Shown here one piece after another: positions 1 to 5,872 of a stretch of DNA of 7,008 nucleotides. The DNA is from Amylibacter sp. Lineage in GTDB: Bacteria > Pseudomonadota > Alphaproteobacteria > Rhodobacterales > Rhodobacteraceae. Under the pieces are notes generated by a model. That model was not told where the DNA came from. It worked only from the letters and a program-made list of their open reading frames with translations, and made no database searches. How positions within the stretch are numbered: the first letter of the stretch is position 1; each line of letters starts with the position of its first letter. The stretch covers positions 1 to 7,008 of the forward strand of contig JALWOO010000213.1 of assembly GCA_027083485.1 (NCBI GenBank), in the 5' to 3' direction. The position numbers and the translations under genes are program-made.

Positions 1-729
1 GGTTTTGCGTAATTCAAAGCTGTCCTGCGCCAGTATGCGGGCAAACAGCACGCCGGGCCGGATCAGGCTCGCGCCTGCTGTTTTTGGCAGAAACCGGCGC
101 AAGGCGTCAAGGCGGGTTTCGGCCGCAGGGTCTATCAACAGCAGGCTGGCCATGGCCCCGGCCCCGTCGGCCACTGCGGGATTTTGCAACTGGCTGTGGA
201 TGTCGCCTTGCAGGCGCAAGGCATCGGCGAAAACCAGCTCCCCGTCGCGCCGGATGCGGATATTGTCGGTGATTTGGGCCATGTGCAGGGTTTCCCCCAT
301 CAGCGCGCGACCAAACACCAGTGGTTCCACCATCAGGAAACGGGCATTCGCCGCCATATCCACCTGCAAGGAACGGTTCAGGTTGCAGCCCTCAAACAGA
401 ATGGTTTCCTGTGGCAGCCAGTTCAGGCAGCCGTTTTCGCCCAGCGTCAGGTGGTTGCGGATTTCGCCAGTCTCGCCGGCCTGCGCGCGGTAAATGCGTT
501 CGGCGGCCTGGCTGGTCAGGGTCAGATTGCTATCAGATGTGGCGTGAACGGCAAGCCGGTCGCCCCCTGTCACCCCGCCTGCGGTGTTCAGCAGCACGGC
601 TTGGGTGCCCTGTTCTGTGCGCGGAAACAGCACCCGCATACACCCGCTCTGACGCAAATGGGCCAGAGGTTCCGGCCCATTTTTCACGTCAATATCAACC
701 CGCCCTATGGCGCGCGGTTGCCCCGTCAT
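1..729 (-). CDS. ureD: Urease accessory protein UreD, 3' end cut by window edge
   Basis: UreD (UreH) is a cytosolic chaperone. It binds apo-urease and, with UreF and UreG, delivers nickel to the active site. The visible 243 residues start MTGQPRAIGRVDID and carry the family's hallmarks in order: LRQSGCMRVLFPR (25-37), LLNTAGGVTGGDRL (46-59), the SQAAERIYR block (73-81), WLPQETILFEG (104-114), and MVEPLVFGRALMGE (133-146). The reading frame is open to base 1 and ends at FELRKT. UreD proteins are usually about 270-290 residues, so roughly 25-45 residues lie outside the window. The ATG at 729-727 overlaps the TGA of the upstream permease gene (728-726) as ATGA. No good Shine-Dalgarno sequence precedes it, so translation is probably coupled to the permease gene. 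Urease structural genes would be expected just beyond the left edge; that is inference. The family call itself is firm. Confidence 0.93.
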   Translation of the reverse strand, partial: MTGQPRAIGRVDIDVKNGPEPLAHLRQSGCMRVLFPRTEQGTQAVLLNTAGGVTGGDRLAVHATSDSNLTLTSQAAERIYRAQAGETGEIRNHLTLGENGCLNWLPQETILFEGCNLNRSLQVDMAANARFLMVEPLVFGRALMGETLHMAQITDNIRIRRDGELVFADALRLQGDIHSQLQNPAVADGAGAMASLLLIDPAAETRLDALRRFLPKTAGASLIRPGVLFARILAQDSFELRKT

Positions 730-1976
730 CCCGGAGACATGCCCCGCAGCCGTTCAGAGCGACGGCGCAGCAGTTCCACCACCGTCAGCAGGCAAATGGA
801 GATAATCACAAGGATCGTTGCCACCGCCAGAATGGTCGGGCTGATCTGCTCGCGAATACCCGAGAACATTTGCCGCGGAATGGTGCGTTGTTTCACATCC
901 GCCATTTGCAGCACCACCACCACTTCGTCAAACGAGGTGATAAAGGCGAACAGCGCGCCGGATACTACGCCGGGCAGGATCAGCGGCATTTGCACTTTGA
1001 AAAAGGTGCGGATCGGGCTTGCGCCCATATTGGCGGCTGCACGGGTCAGGGAACTGTCAAAGCCGGAAAGCGTTGCCGTCACAGTAATGATCACAAAGGG
1101 AATGCCCAGCACCGCATGGGCGATGATAATGCCAACATAGGTTTTGGCAAGGCCAATGCTGGAAAAGGTAAAGAACATGCCCGAGGCCACAATCACCACC
1201 GGCACAATCATCGGCGAAATCAGCAAGGCCATAATCGGCCCGCGATAGGGCATTTCATCACGGGACAGGCCAATCGCGGCCAAAGTACCAAGGAAGGTGG
1301 CCAGCAAAGTCGCCATGGTGCCGATAAAGAATGAGTTGCGCACCGAACGGATCCATTGGGCATTGTTCCACATATCAGAGAACCAGCCGGTTACGGCATC
1401 CGGATTGACCATGCCGTTATGCAGGATATCCATATACCAGCGCAGGGAATAGGCATCGGGATCCAGCGCCAGCATCCCCGGGGTAAAGCTGAAGTAAGGT
1501 TCCTGATTAAACGACAGCGGAATCAGAATAATGATCGGAGCCATCAGAAACACAAATATACCGCCGCAGATGCTGCGGAACGTATAAAACCACAGCACTT
1601 CTCTGGAGGTCACATAGGGGGGTTGGTTCAGACGATAATCGCCCGTCGACAACCAGATCGCCATGCGAGCAAAGATAAAGCCGAGGATCCCCACCAGCAG
1701 ACCATAGGCAAAGCCGGCAAAGACAAAGCCGATGGCAAAGGCCGTGATAAATCCGAATGGCCCCGCCAGCTTTCGTGTTTTCAGGTATGTCATGGAGACA
1801 AAGGCAATGGCCGCCACGATAAGGCCCGAAACAATCATATAGGGGATCATCAGCGCCCCGTTGCCCTGTGCTGTCAGAAAGCCCAGCAACGCGCCAAAGC
1901 CTCCTGTCCAGGCAAGTGTGAACCAGACCGGCGGGCGTGGCGGGATATAGCGGTAGGATTGTGGTTGGTCGCTCAT
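726..1976 (-). CDS. ABC transporter permease, PotC-type, with N-terminal membrane extension
   Basis: Inner-membrane permease of the spermidine/putrescine-type importer family, 416 residues. The C-terminal two thirds (about 136-405) is a standard binding-protein-dependent transport domain. TM segments fall near 138-154, 214-236, 246-270, 279-300, 335-350 and 382-402. The EAA loop that docks on the ATPase is at 313-336 (AAANMGASPIRTFFKVQMPL, then ILPG). Classical PotC is about 260-280 residues. Here the first ~135 residues are an extra hydrophobic region with about three or four TM segments (near 19-35, 41-63 and 73-108). The start codon lies 4 bases after the stop of the upstream permease gene, with a GGGAT ribosome site at 1983-1987. 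The 3' end overlaps ureD by 4 bases. It should pair with the 419-residue permease to form the channel. The substrate is not determined; polyamine, opine or another cationic or amide nitrogen compound is possible. Confidence 0.92.
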   Translation of the reverse strand: MSDQPQSYRYIPPRPPVWFTLAWTGGFGALLGFLTAQGNGALMIPYMIVSGLIVAAIAFVSMTYLKTRKLAGPFGFITAFAIGFVFAGFAYGLLVGILGFIFARMAIWLSTGDYRLNQPPYVTSREVLWFYTFRSICGGIFVFLMAPIIILIPLSFNQEPYFSFTPGMLALDPDAYSLRWYMDILHNGMVNPDAVTGWFSDMWNNAQWIRSVRNSFFIGTMATLLATFLGTLAAIGLSRDEMPYRGPIMALLISPMIVPVVIVASGMFFTFSSIGLAKTYVGIIIAHAVLGIPFVIITVTATLSGFDSSLTRAAANMGASPIRTFFKVQMPLILPGVVSGALFAFITSFDEVVVVLQMADVKQRTIPRQMFSGIREQISPTILAVATILVIISICLLTVVELLRRRSERLRGMSPG

Positions 1977-1980
1977 GTTT

Positions 1981-3240
1981 CTATCCCAGCTTCATGTTGT
2001 CGATGCCTACGACTTTGTCGTAGATCCAGTACAGGAACAATACGATCACCAGCAGCACCAGCCCCATCGCGGCCGCCAGCGACCAGTTCAGGGATTTGCG
2101 CATGTGGAAATCAATGAAGTTCGAAATCATCGTGCCATCCTGACCGCCAACCAGCGCCGGTGTGATGTAAAAGCTGATCGCCAGAATAAACACCAGAATA
2201 CCGCCGGCACCGATGCCCGGAATGGTCTGCGGGAAATACACCCGCCAAAAAGCCGTCCATTGGGTCGCACCCATAGAGCGCGCCGCACGCACATAGCTTG
2301 GCGGGATGGTTTTCATCACCGAATACAGCGGCAGGATCATAAACGGCAGCAGAATATGCGTCATCGCAATCAGCGTGCCGGTTTCATTATAGATCAGCGA
2401 AAACCGGTTTTCATCCGAGGTCAGGCCAAACAGAACAAACAGATCGTTCAACACCCCCTGCCCTTGCAACATGGCAATCCAGGCCGTTGTACGCACCAGC
2501 AGCGACGTCCAGAACGGCAACAACACCAAAATCAACAACAGATTGGAAGTGCGCGCCGACAAGGTCGAGAGCAAATAAGCCACCGGATAACCAAGCACCA
2601 GCCCCGCCAGCATCACGATGACTGCAATGCGCAGGGTGCGGAAAAACAGTTTTATATGGACACGACGGTCTTCCTGTTTTTGCACGATCGACCCGTCGGC
2701 AGTGTATTTCAAATCCACAGCCGAGGCCACGAATGCAGGGGTCAGGGATTTGGCAGCAATTTTCATTGCCTTCCAGACCTCGATATTATCCCATTTGGGC
2801 TTAACCTTTAGCAGGGCTTCTTTGTACGGCGGTTTCAGCTTCTTTGCCTTGCGGGCGGATCCCGTAAACAGGCTGCGGGTACCGGAATATTCACGGTTCA
2901 CCCGGCTGGCAACCTTGCCGATGGTTTTATTCTTTTTGTTCAGCACCAGATCGGCCACCAAAGCCGCATACATGGCCTCGTCCGGTTCCGAATGCGCATC
3001 CCATTGCGTCAGCAAGGGCGTCAGATTGGGCATGTGTTTTTCGAACTGGTCGTTATAGACCGCCTGTTTCAGAAATGTTGCGACCGGCAAAACGAAAGCC
3101 AGCAAAATCAGCAAAAGAAGCGGCACCGTCAGACCAAAAGCCCGAATACGGCTGCGAAAAAGCGCCTGACCGAGTTTCTTTTTCAGCGGTGTACCGTCGG
3201 CGGCCAGCAGGTTACCGGAAGCATCTGTTGCATCTGTCAT
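1981..3240 (-). CDS. ABC transporter permease, PotB-type, with large periplasmic insertion
   Basis: First of two heterodimer-forming permeases of a PotABCD-like importer, 419 residues. TM1 is near 35-56 (LTVPLLLLILLAFVLPVATF). It is followed by a long soluble stretch of about 135 residues (60-195), rich in Lys and Arg, which by topology should be periplasmic. The core transport domain comes next, with TM segments near 202-227, 232-257, 288-309, 344-363 and 386-406. The EAA loop is at 318-341 (RAARSMGATQWTAFWRVYFP, then QTIPG). Classical PotB is about 280-300 residues with a short TM1-TM2 loop, so the extra length is essentially this insertion. The ATG at 3240 is the only sensible start: the next Met is at residue 70, past TM1. 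The Shine-Dalgarno sequence is poor. The gene lies 72 bases after the binding-protein gene, behind a strong hairpin, which suggests lower expression than that gene. Confidence 0.92.
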   Translation of the reverse strand: MTDATDASGNLLAADGTPLKKKLGQALFRSRIRAFGLTVPLLLLILLAFVLPVATFLKQAVYNDQFEKHMPNLTPLLTQWDAHSEPDEAMYAALVADLVLNKKNKTIGKVASRVNREYSGTRSLFTGSARKAKKLKPPYKEALLKVKPKWDNIEVWKAMKIAAKSLTPAFVASAVDLKYTADGSIVQKQEDRRVHIKLFFRTLRIAVIVMLAGLVLGYPVAYLLSTLSARTSNLLLILVLLPFWTSLLVRTTAWIAMLQGQGVLNDLFVLFGLTSDENRFSLIYNETGTLIAMTHILLPFMILPLYSVMKTIPPSYVRAARSMGATQWTAFWRVYFPQTIPGIGAGGILVFILAISFYITPALVGGQDGTMISNFIDFHMRKSLNWSLAAAMGLVLLVIVLFLYWIYDKVVGIDNMKLG

Positions 3241-3278
3241 GGGGCTACTTTGCGTAAGGTTCTGAATAACAAAGGGAA

Positions 3279-3300
3279 AGAGGGCCGCGAACGGCCCTCT
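3279..3300 (-). terminator. Intercistronic hairpin after the binding-protein gene (attenuator or 3' stabiliser)
   Basis: A perfect 9-bp GC-rich stem (AGAGGGCCG / CGGCCCTCT) closes a four-base loop that reads UUCG in the minus-strand transcript. It lies 12 bases after the binding-protein stop codon and 38 bases before the first permease gene. The bases after it (TTCCCTTTGTTATT) form only a broken U-tract. Partial termination, or protection of the upstream mRNA from 3' exonucleases, is therefore more likely than full termination. Such elements are known between binding-protein and permease genes in other importers, for example malE-malF. The stem is seen directly; the role is inferred. Confidence 0.7.
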
Positions 3301-3312
3301 TGAATAGATGGA

Positions 3313-4392
3313 TTAGTTGATCAGCCAAGCGTTGAAACGCTCGTTCAATTCATCCTGATTGTCGGCCCAGAATTCGAAATCATTCTGGATCGCGGTTTTG
3401 AAGTTCTCAGGTGCGGTTGGCATCTGTGGCCCCATGTCGAGGTCCGGATTGGTGTGATAGGACCCAACCAGTGGAGCCGAAGACTTACGTGCCGGACCAT
3501 AAGAGATATAGGAAGCTTGCGCTGCCAGCTGCTCGGTTGCGGTCGAGAAGGCCAGGAAGTCCATAGCCAAGTCCTTGTTTGGCGCACCTTTCAGCACGGC
3601 CCAAAGGTCAACGTCAAAGATTTGGCTGTCCCAAACGATGGAGAATGGTTTACCTTCCGCAGCTACAGCGTTGAAAATACGGCCATTATAAGCAGTAGTC
3701 ATAGCAACTTCGCCATCAGCCAGCAACTGTGGAGGCTGAGCGCCGGCTTCCCACCAGACAACGTCGCCCTTGATGGTATCAAGCTTTGCAAAAGCACGAT
3801 CAACGCCTTCCGGTGTGGACAGAACTTCGTAGATCTTGTCCGCTGGCACGCCGTCAGCTGCCAGAGCCAGTTCCAGATTGGCTTTTGGACCTTTGCGCAG
3901 GCCGCGTTTGCCCGGGAATTTCGCCGTATCAAAGAAATCGCCAATGGAGGTCGGGCCATTTGCCATTTTGGAGTTGTCATAAGCGAAAATGGTGGACCAA
4001 ACGATGTTTGCTACAGCACATTCGGTGATGGCACCATCAATAAAGTCTTCGGTTGCCGGTGTGCCATCCGGTGCAGGTGGCAGAATGGCCGGGTCGATGG
4101 GTTCAAACAGACCTTCATCACAACCACGAACCGCATCGGACATTTCCAGATCGATGATATCCCAGGTTACATTGCCGGCTTCGACCTGAGATTTAACTTC
4201 GGACAAACCACCGGAATAGTCTTCGGAAATAACAGTGTTGCCTGTTTTTGCAGTCCAAGGCTTGTGATAGGCCTCGATTTGGGATTTGGTGTAGGCACCG
4301 CCCCAGGATACAGCAACAATCGACCCTGCAGATGCAGCACCGGCAACCAGTGCGGTTGCCGCAGCACCCAGTAGAATTGACTTCATTTTCAT
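3313..4392 (-). CDS. Periplasmic solute-binding protein of a polyamine-type ABC importer
   Basis: Captures the substrate in the periplasm and hands it to the permeases. The protein has 359 residues, typical of PotD-like (SBP_bac_8/type-2 periplasmic fold) proteins. Residues 1-22 are a classic Sec signal peptide: MKMK, a hydrophobic core, and cleavage after ASA at about 22/23. Mature features are VSWGGAYTKSQ (28-38) on strand 1, DIIDLEMSDAVRGC (78-91), WWEAGAQPPQLLADGEVAMT (213-232), YNGRIFNA (235-242) and SIVWDSQIFDVDLWAVLKGA (251-270). Trp and acidic residues in these blocks resemble the aromatic and carboxylate ligand contacts of PotD, but I cannot assign a ligand. Cys91 and Cys125 could form a disulphide. 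The start is fixed by an ideal ribosome site, AAGGAG at 4400-4405, 7 bases upstream. The gene lies 81 bases after the ATPase gene, with a possible promoter of its own, and is followed by a stable hairpin. Both fit high expression of the binding protein. Alternative substrates include opines, putrescine-like amines and other small nitrogen compounds. Confidence 0.92.
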   Translation of the reverse strand: MKMKSILLGAAATALVAGAASAGSIVAVSWGGAYTKSQIEAYHKPWTAKTGNTVISEDYSGGLSEVKSQVEAGNVTWDIIDLEMSDAVRGCDEGLFEPIDPAILPPAPDGTPATEDFIDGAITECAVANIVWSTIFAYDNSKMANGPTSIGDFFDTAKFPGKRGLRKGPKANLELALAADGVPADKIYEVLSTPEGVDRAFAKLDTIKGDVVWWEAGAQPPQLLADGEVAMTTAYNGRIFNAVAAEGKPFSIVWDSQIFDVDLWAVLKGAPNKDLAMDFLAFSTATEQLAAQASYISYGPARKSSAPLVGSYHTNPDLDMGPQMPTAPENFKTAIQNDFEFWADNQDELNERFNAWLIN

Positions 4393-4423
4393 ACGAACTC
4401 TCCTTGTTCATTTACCCGTTTTA

Positions 4424-4452
4424 TTTATACGCGCCGTCGTTTTCGGGTTTAA
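4424..4452 (-). promoter_or_regulatory. Possible internal promoter of the binding-protein gene
   Basis: Read on the minus strand, TTAAAC (4452-4447) is followed after exactly 17 bases by TATAAA (4429-4424). The -10 box matches the sigma-70 consensus at 5 of 6 positions, the -35 box at only 3 of 6. Transcription would begin about 25 bases before the start codon, just upstream of the AAGGAG ribosome site. It lies in the unusually wide 81-base gap between the ATPase and binding-protein genes. The spacing is good but the -35 is weak, so this is tentative. Confidence 0.3.
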
Positions 4453-4473
4453 CAACAACGCAACTATTAGCCG

Positions 4474-5565
4474 CTAACCGTCAAGCGCGCGGCAATCCTG
4501 TGTTTCCCAGCTGATATTGGTGCGGGACCCTTTTTCCAGGGCCAGTTTCTCGGCTGAATTGGGAACTTTTACAACGAAATCCTCGTTGCCATGCACGTTC
4601 ATTCGGCAGCGGATATGGTCGCCCAGATAGATCACTTCCAGAACTTCCGCATCTACTCCGTTGGCAGACCCCGATGCATTCAGCACAATCCGTTCGGGCC
4701 GTATCGACAAAGTGGTCCGGCTGCCCACACCACCGCAATTCACAGCCACCGCCTGCGTTATCTGACCGTTGTCAAACTTCACATCGGCAATACCGTCATT
4801 GATAGCCGTCACCACCCCGTTCAGCGTGTTGTTTTCGCCGATAAACTGCGCCACAAAAGCATTTTCGGGCCGTTCATACAGATCCGCAGGCGGGGCCAAT
4901 TGTTGAATAACACCGTCATTAAACACCGCAATCCGGTCCGACATGGTCAGGGCTTCGGATTGGTCATGGGTCACATATACAACCGTAATGCCAAGGCTTT
5001 CATGGATGTGTTTAATTTCAAACTGCATATGTTCGCGCAGCTGTTTGTCCAGCGCGCCAAGCGGCTCATCCATCAGAACCAGCTCCGCATCAAACACCAA
5101 GGCCCGCGCCAGCGCGATACGCTGTTGTTGACCACCAGACAATTGCGCAGGCCGACGCCCGGCAAAATCACCCATCTGCACCATGTCCAGCGCGCGCTTG
5201 ACCTTGGCTTCGCGCTCGCTCTTGCCCATGTTGCGCACTTCCAGCGGGAAAGACAGGTTTTCGCCAACCGTCATATGCGGGAACAAAGCATAGTTCTGGA
5301 ACACCATGCCGATACCCCGTTTATGGGGAGGAATATTGTTAATCGGTTTGCCGCCAAGCCGAATATCGCCATGGGTAGCTGTTTCAAATCCGGCAAGCAT
5401 CATCAGGCAAGTGGTCTTACCAGACCCCGAAGGCCCCAACATGGTCAGAAACTCACCTTTTGCAATGTTAAGATTTAAATCCTTAACAACGAGAATTTCA
5501 CCGTCATAGCTTTTTTGCACACGATCAAATACGACGAAACCTTCGTCACCTGAATTGGCGGTCAT
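4474..5565 (-). CDS. ABC transporter ATP-binding protein, PotA-type
   Basis: Cytosolic ATPase that drives the importer; it works as a dimer on the EAA loops of the two permeases encoded downstream. The protein has 363 residues, normal for the PotA/UgpC/MalK class. Motifs in order: Walker A GPSGSGKT (44-51), Q-loop Gln90 in VFQNYALFPHMTV, ABC signature LSGGQQQR (142-149), Walker B LVLMDEP (162-168), D-loop GALD (170-173), and switch His200 in YVTHDQSEA. All catalytic residues are intact. The C-terminal ~115 residues form a TOBE-type regulatory domain (SIRPERIVL at 287-295, EVIYLGDHIRCRM at 310-322). The ATG at 5565 has GGGAG at 5571-5575 with a 5-base spacer. This is the first gene of the run that continues through the binding protein and two permeases into ureD. 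Its stop codon lies inside an 11-base palindrome (4467-4477). Confidence 0.94.
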   Translation of the reverse strand: MTANSGDEGFVVFDRVQKSYDGEILVVKDLNLNIAKGEFLTMLGPSGSGKTTCLMMLAGFETATHGDIRLGGKPINNIPPHKRGIGMVFQNYALFPHMTVGENLSFPLEVRNMGKSEREAKVKRALDMVQMGDFAGRRPAQLSGGQQQRIALARALVFDAELVLMDEPLGALDKQLREHMQFEIKHIHESLGITVVYVTHDQSEALTMSDRIAVFNDGVIQQLAPPADLYERPENAFVAQFIGENNTLNGVVTAINDGIADVKFDNGQITQAVAVNCGGVGSRTTLSIRPERIVLNASGSANGVDAEVLEVIYLGDHIRCRMNVHGNEDFVVKVPNSAEKLALEKGSRTNISWETQDCRALDG

Positions 5566-5676
5566 ACCTTCTCCCAGTACCCTGTTGGCGAGGTCTTTTG
5601 CGACCCCTTTATCATTCAGATCATCCTAGACAATAAACACCCGTAAAAGCAACCGCTCGGCACTCACTTTATTCAT
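5562..5676 (-). other. Leader of the transporter operon with two mini-ORFs and a small hairpin
   Basis: On the minus strand, ATG at 5676 opens a 16-codon frame (MNKVSAERLLLRVFIV, stop TAG 5628-5626). A second frame starts at 5615 behind AGGA and runs 17 codons (MIKGSQKTSPTGYWEKV). Its TGA (5564-5562) overlaps the ATPase ATG as ATGA. A 6-bp hairpin with one G-U pair, GGGGTC-GCAAAA-GACCTC, spans 5607-5590 inside the second frame, just ahead of the ATPase ribosome site. Translation of the second frame would run through that hairpin and could open or hide the site. These frames are short enough to occur by chance, so their translation is unproven. Confidence 0.25.
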
Positions 5677-5872
5677 ATCCCAAAACAAATCCCCAGAGCC
5701 TTGCATTTCGGGAACTCGGAAACGTCGCAAACCGCCCAACAAGTGTCGCTTTATTAGAACTTGATTAAAGAAAGAAACTTCCATTTACTTTAATCAGTAC
5801 CGGTTATGACAAACTTTTGCCCTAAAGCGATGTCAAATATCCCATTATGCGGGTATCGCGCTGTTTGCAACA
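5566..5872. promoter_or_regulatory. Divergent intergenic region between the transporter operon and the Hint gene
   Basis: This 307-base stretch has no full-length gene. It is AT-richer than its surroundings, especially 5745-5800, and must hold the promoters of both divergent genes. The best minus-strand candidate is TTGTTG (5873-5868), an 18-base spacer, and CATAAT (5849-5844). A perfect TTGACA also lies at 5836-5831, but no convincing -10 follows at 16-18 bases. I found no convincing plus-strand promoter. Other structure: the inverted repeat at 5762-5796, a wider 8-base pair TCGCTTTA (5746-5753) / TAAAGCGA (5823-5830), and the leader elements next to the ATPase gene. I looked for the conserved sequence of guanidine-type riboswitches and did not see it. 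Confidence 0.5.
5762..5796. repeat. 9-bp perfect inverted repeat, possible operator
   Basis: TGATTAAAG (5762-5770) and CTTTAATCA (5788-5796) are perfect reverse complements separated by 17 bases, so arm centres lie 26 bases apart (about 2.5 helical turns). The element sits in the AT-rich middle of the divergent spacer, about 77 bases from the Hint start and 197 from the ATPase start. That position suits a shared regulator or an autoregulated promoter. No regulator gene is present in the window, and I do not recognise the site. Confidence 0.45.

Noticed and set aside
184..1140. Long plus-strand open frame (318 codons) across the left part
   Set aside because: It lies opposite ureD and the PotC-type permease, whose motifs are unambiguous. 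Its translation is low-complexity with no family resemblance and no ribosome site.
1356..2811. Two plus-strand open frames (1356-2117 and 1975-2811)
   Set aside because: Antisense shadows of the permease genes. Their products are rich in Gln, His and Arg, as expected from hydrophobic codons read on the other strand.
4467..4477. Palindrome TTAGC-C-GCTAA over the ATPase stop codon
   Set aside because: The one-base loop rules out an RNA hairpin, and the 5-base arms are short enough to be chance; no other support for an operator.
4591..5478. Plus-strand frame of 295 codons
   Set aside because: Exactly opposite the ATPase gene, which has all ABC motifs intact; no independent coding evidence.
5566..5700. 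Guanidine riboswitch (ykkC type) ahead of the transporter operon
   Set aside because: Considered because of the urease link and the leader with CTAGG (5629-5625). The remaining conserved blocks and the paired architecture are not visible; only a small 6-bp hairpin is.
5831..5836. Perfect TTGACA (minus strand) as -35 box of the transporter promoter
   Set aside because: Nothing close to TATAAT lies 16-18 bases downstream (TTTGTC at 17), so it is not called as a promoter on its own.
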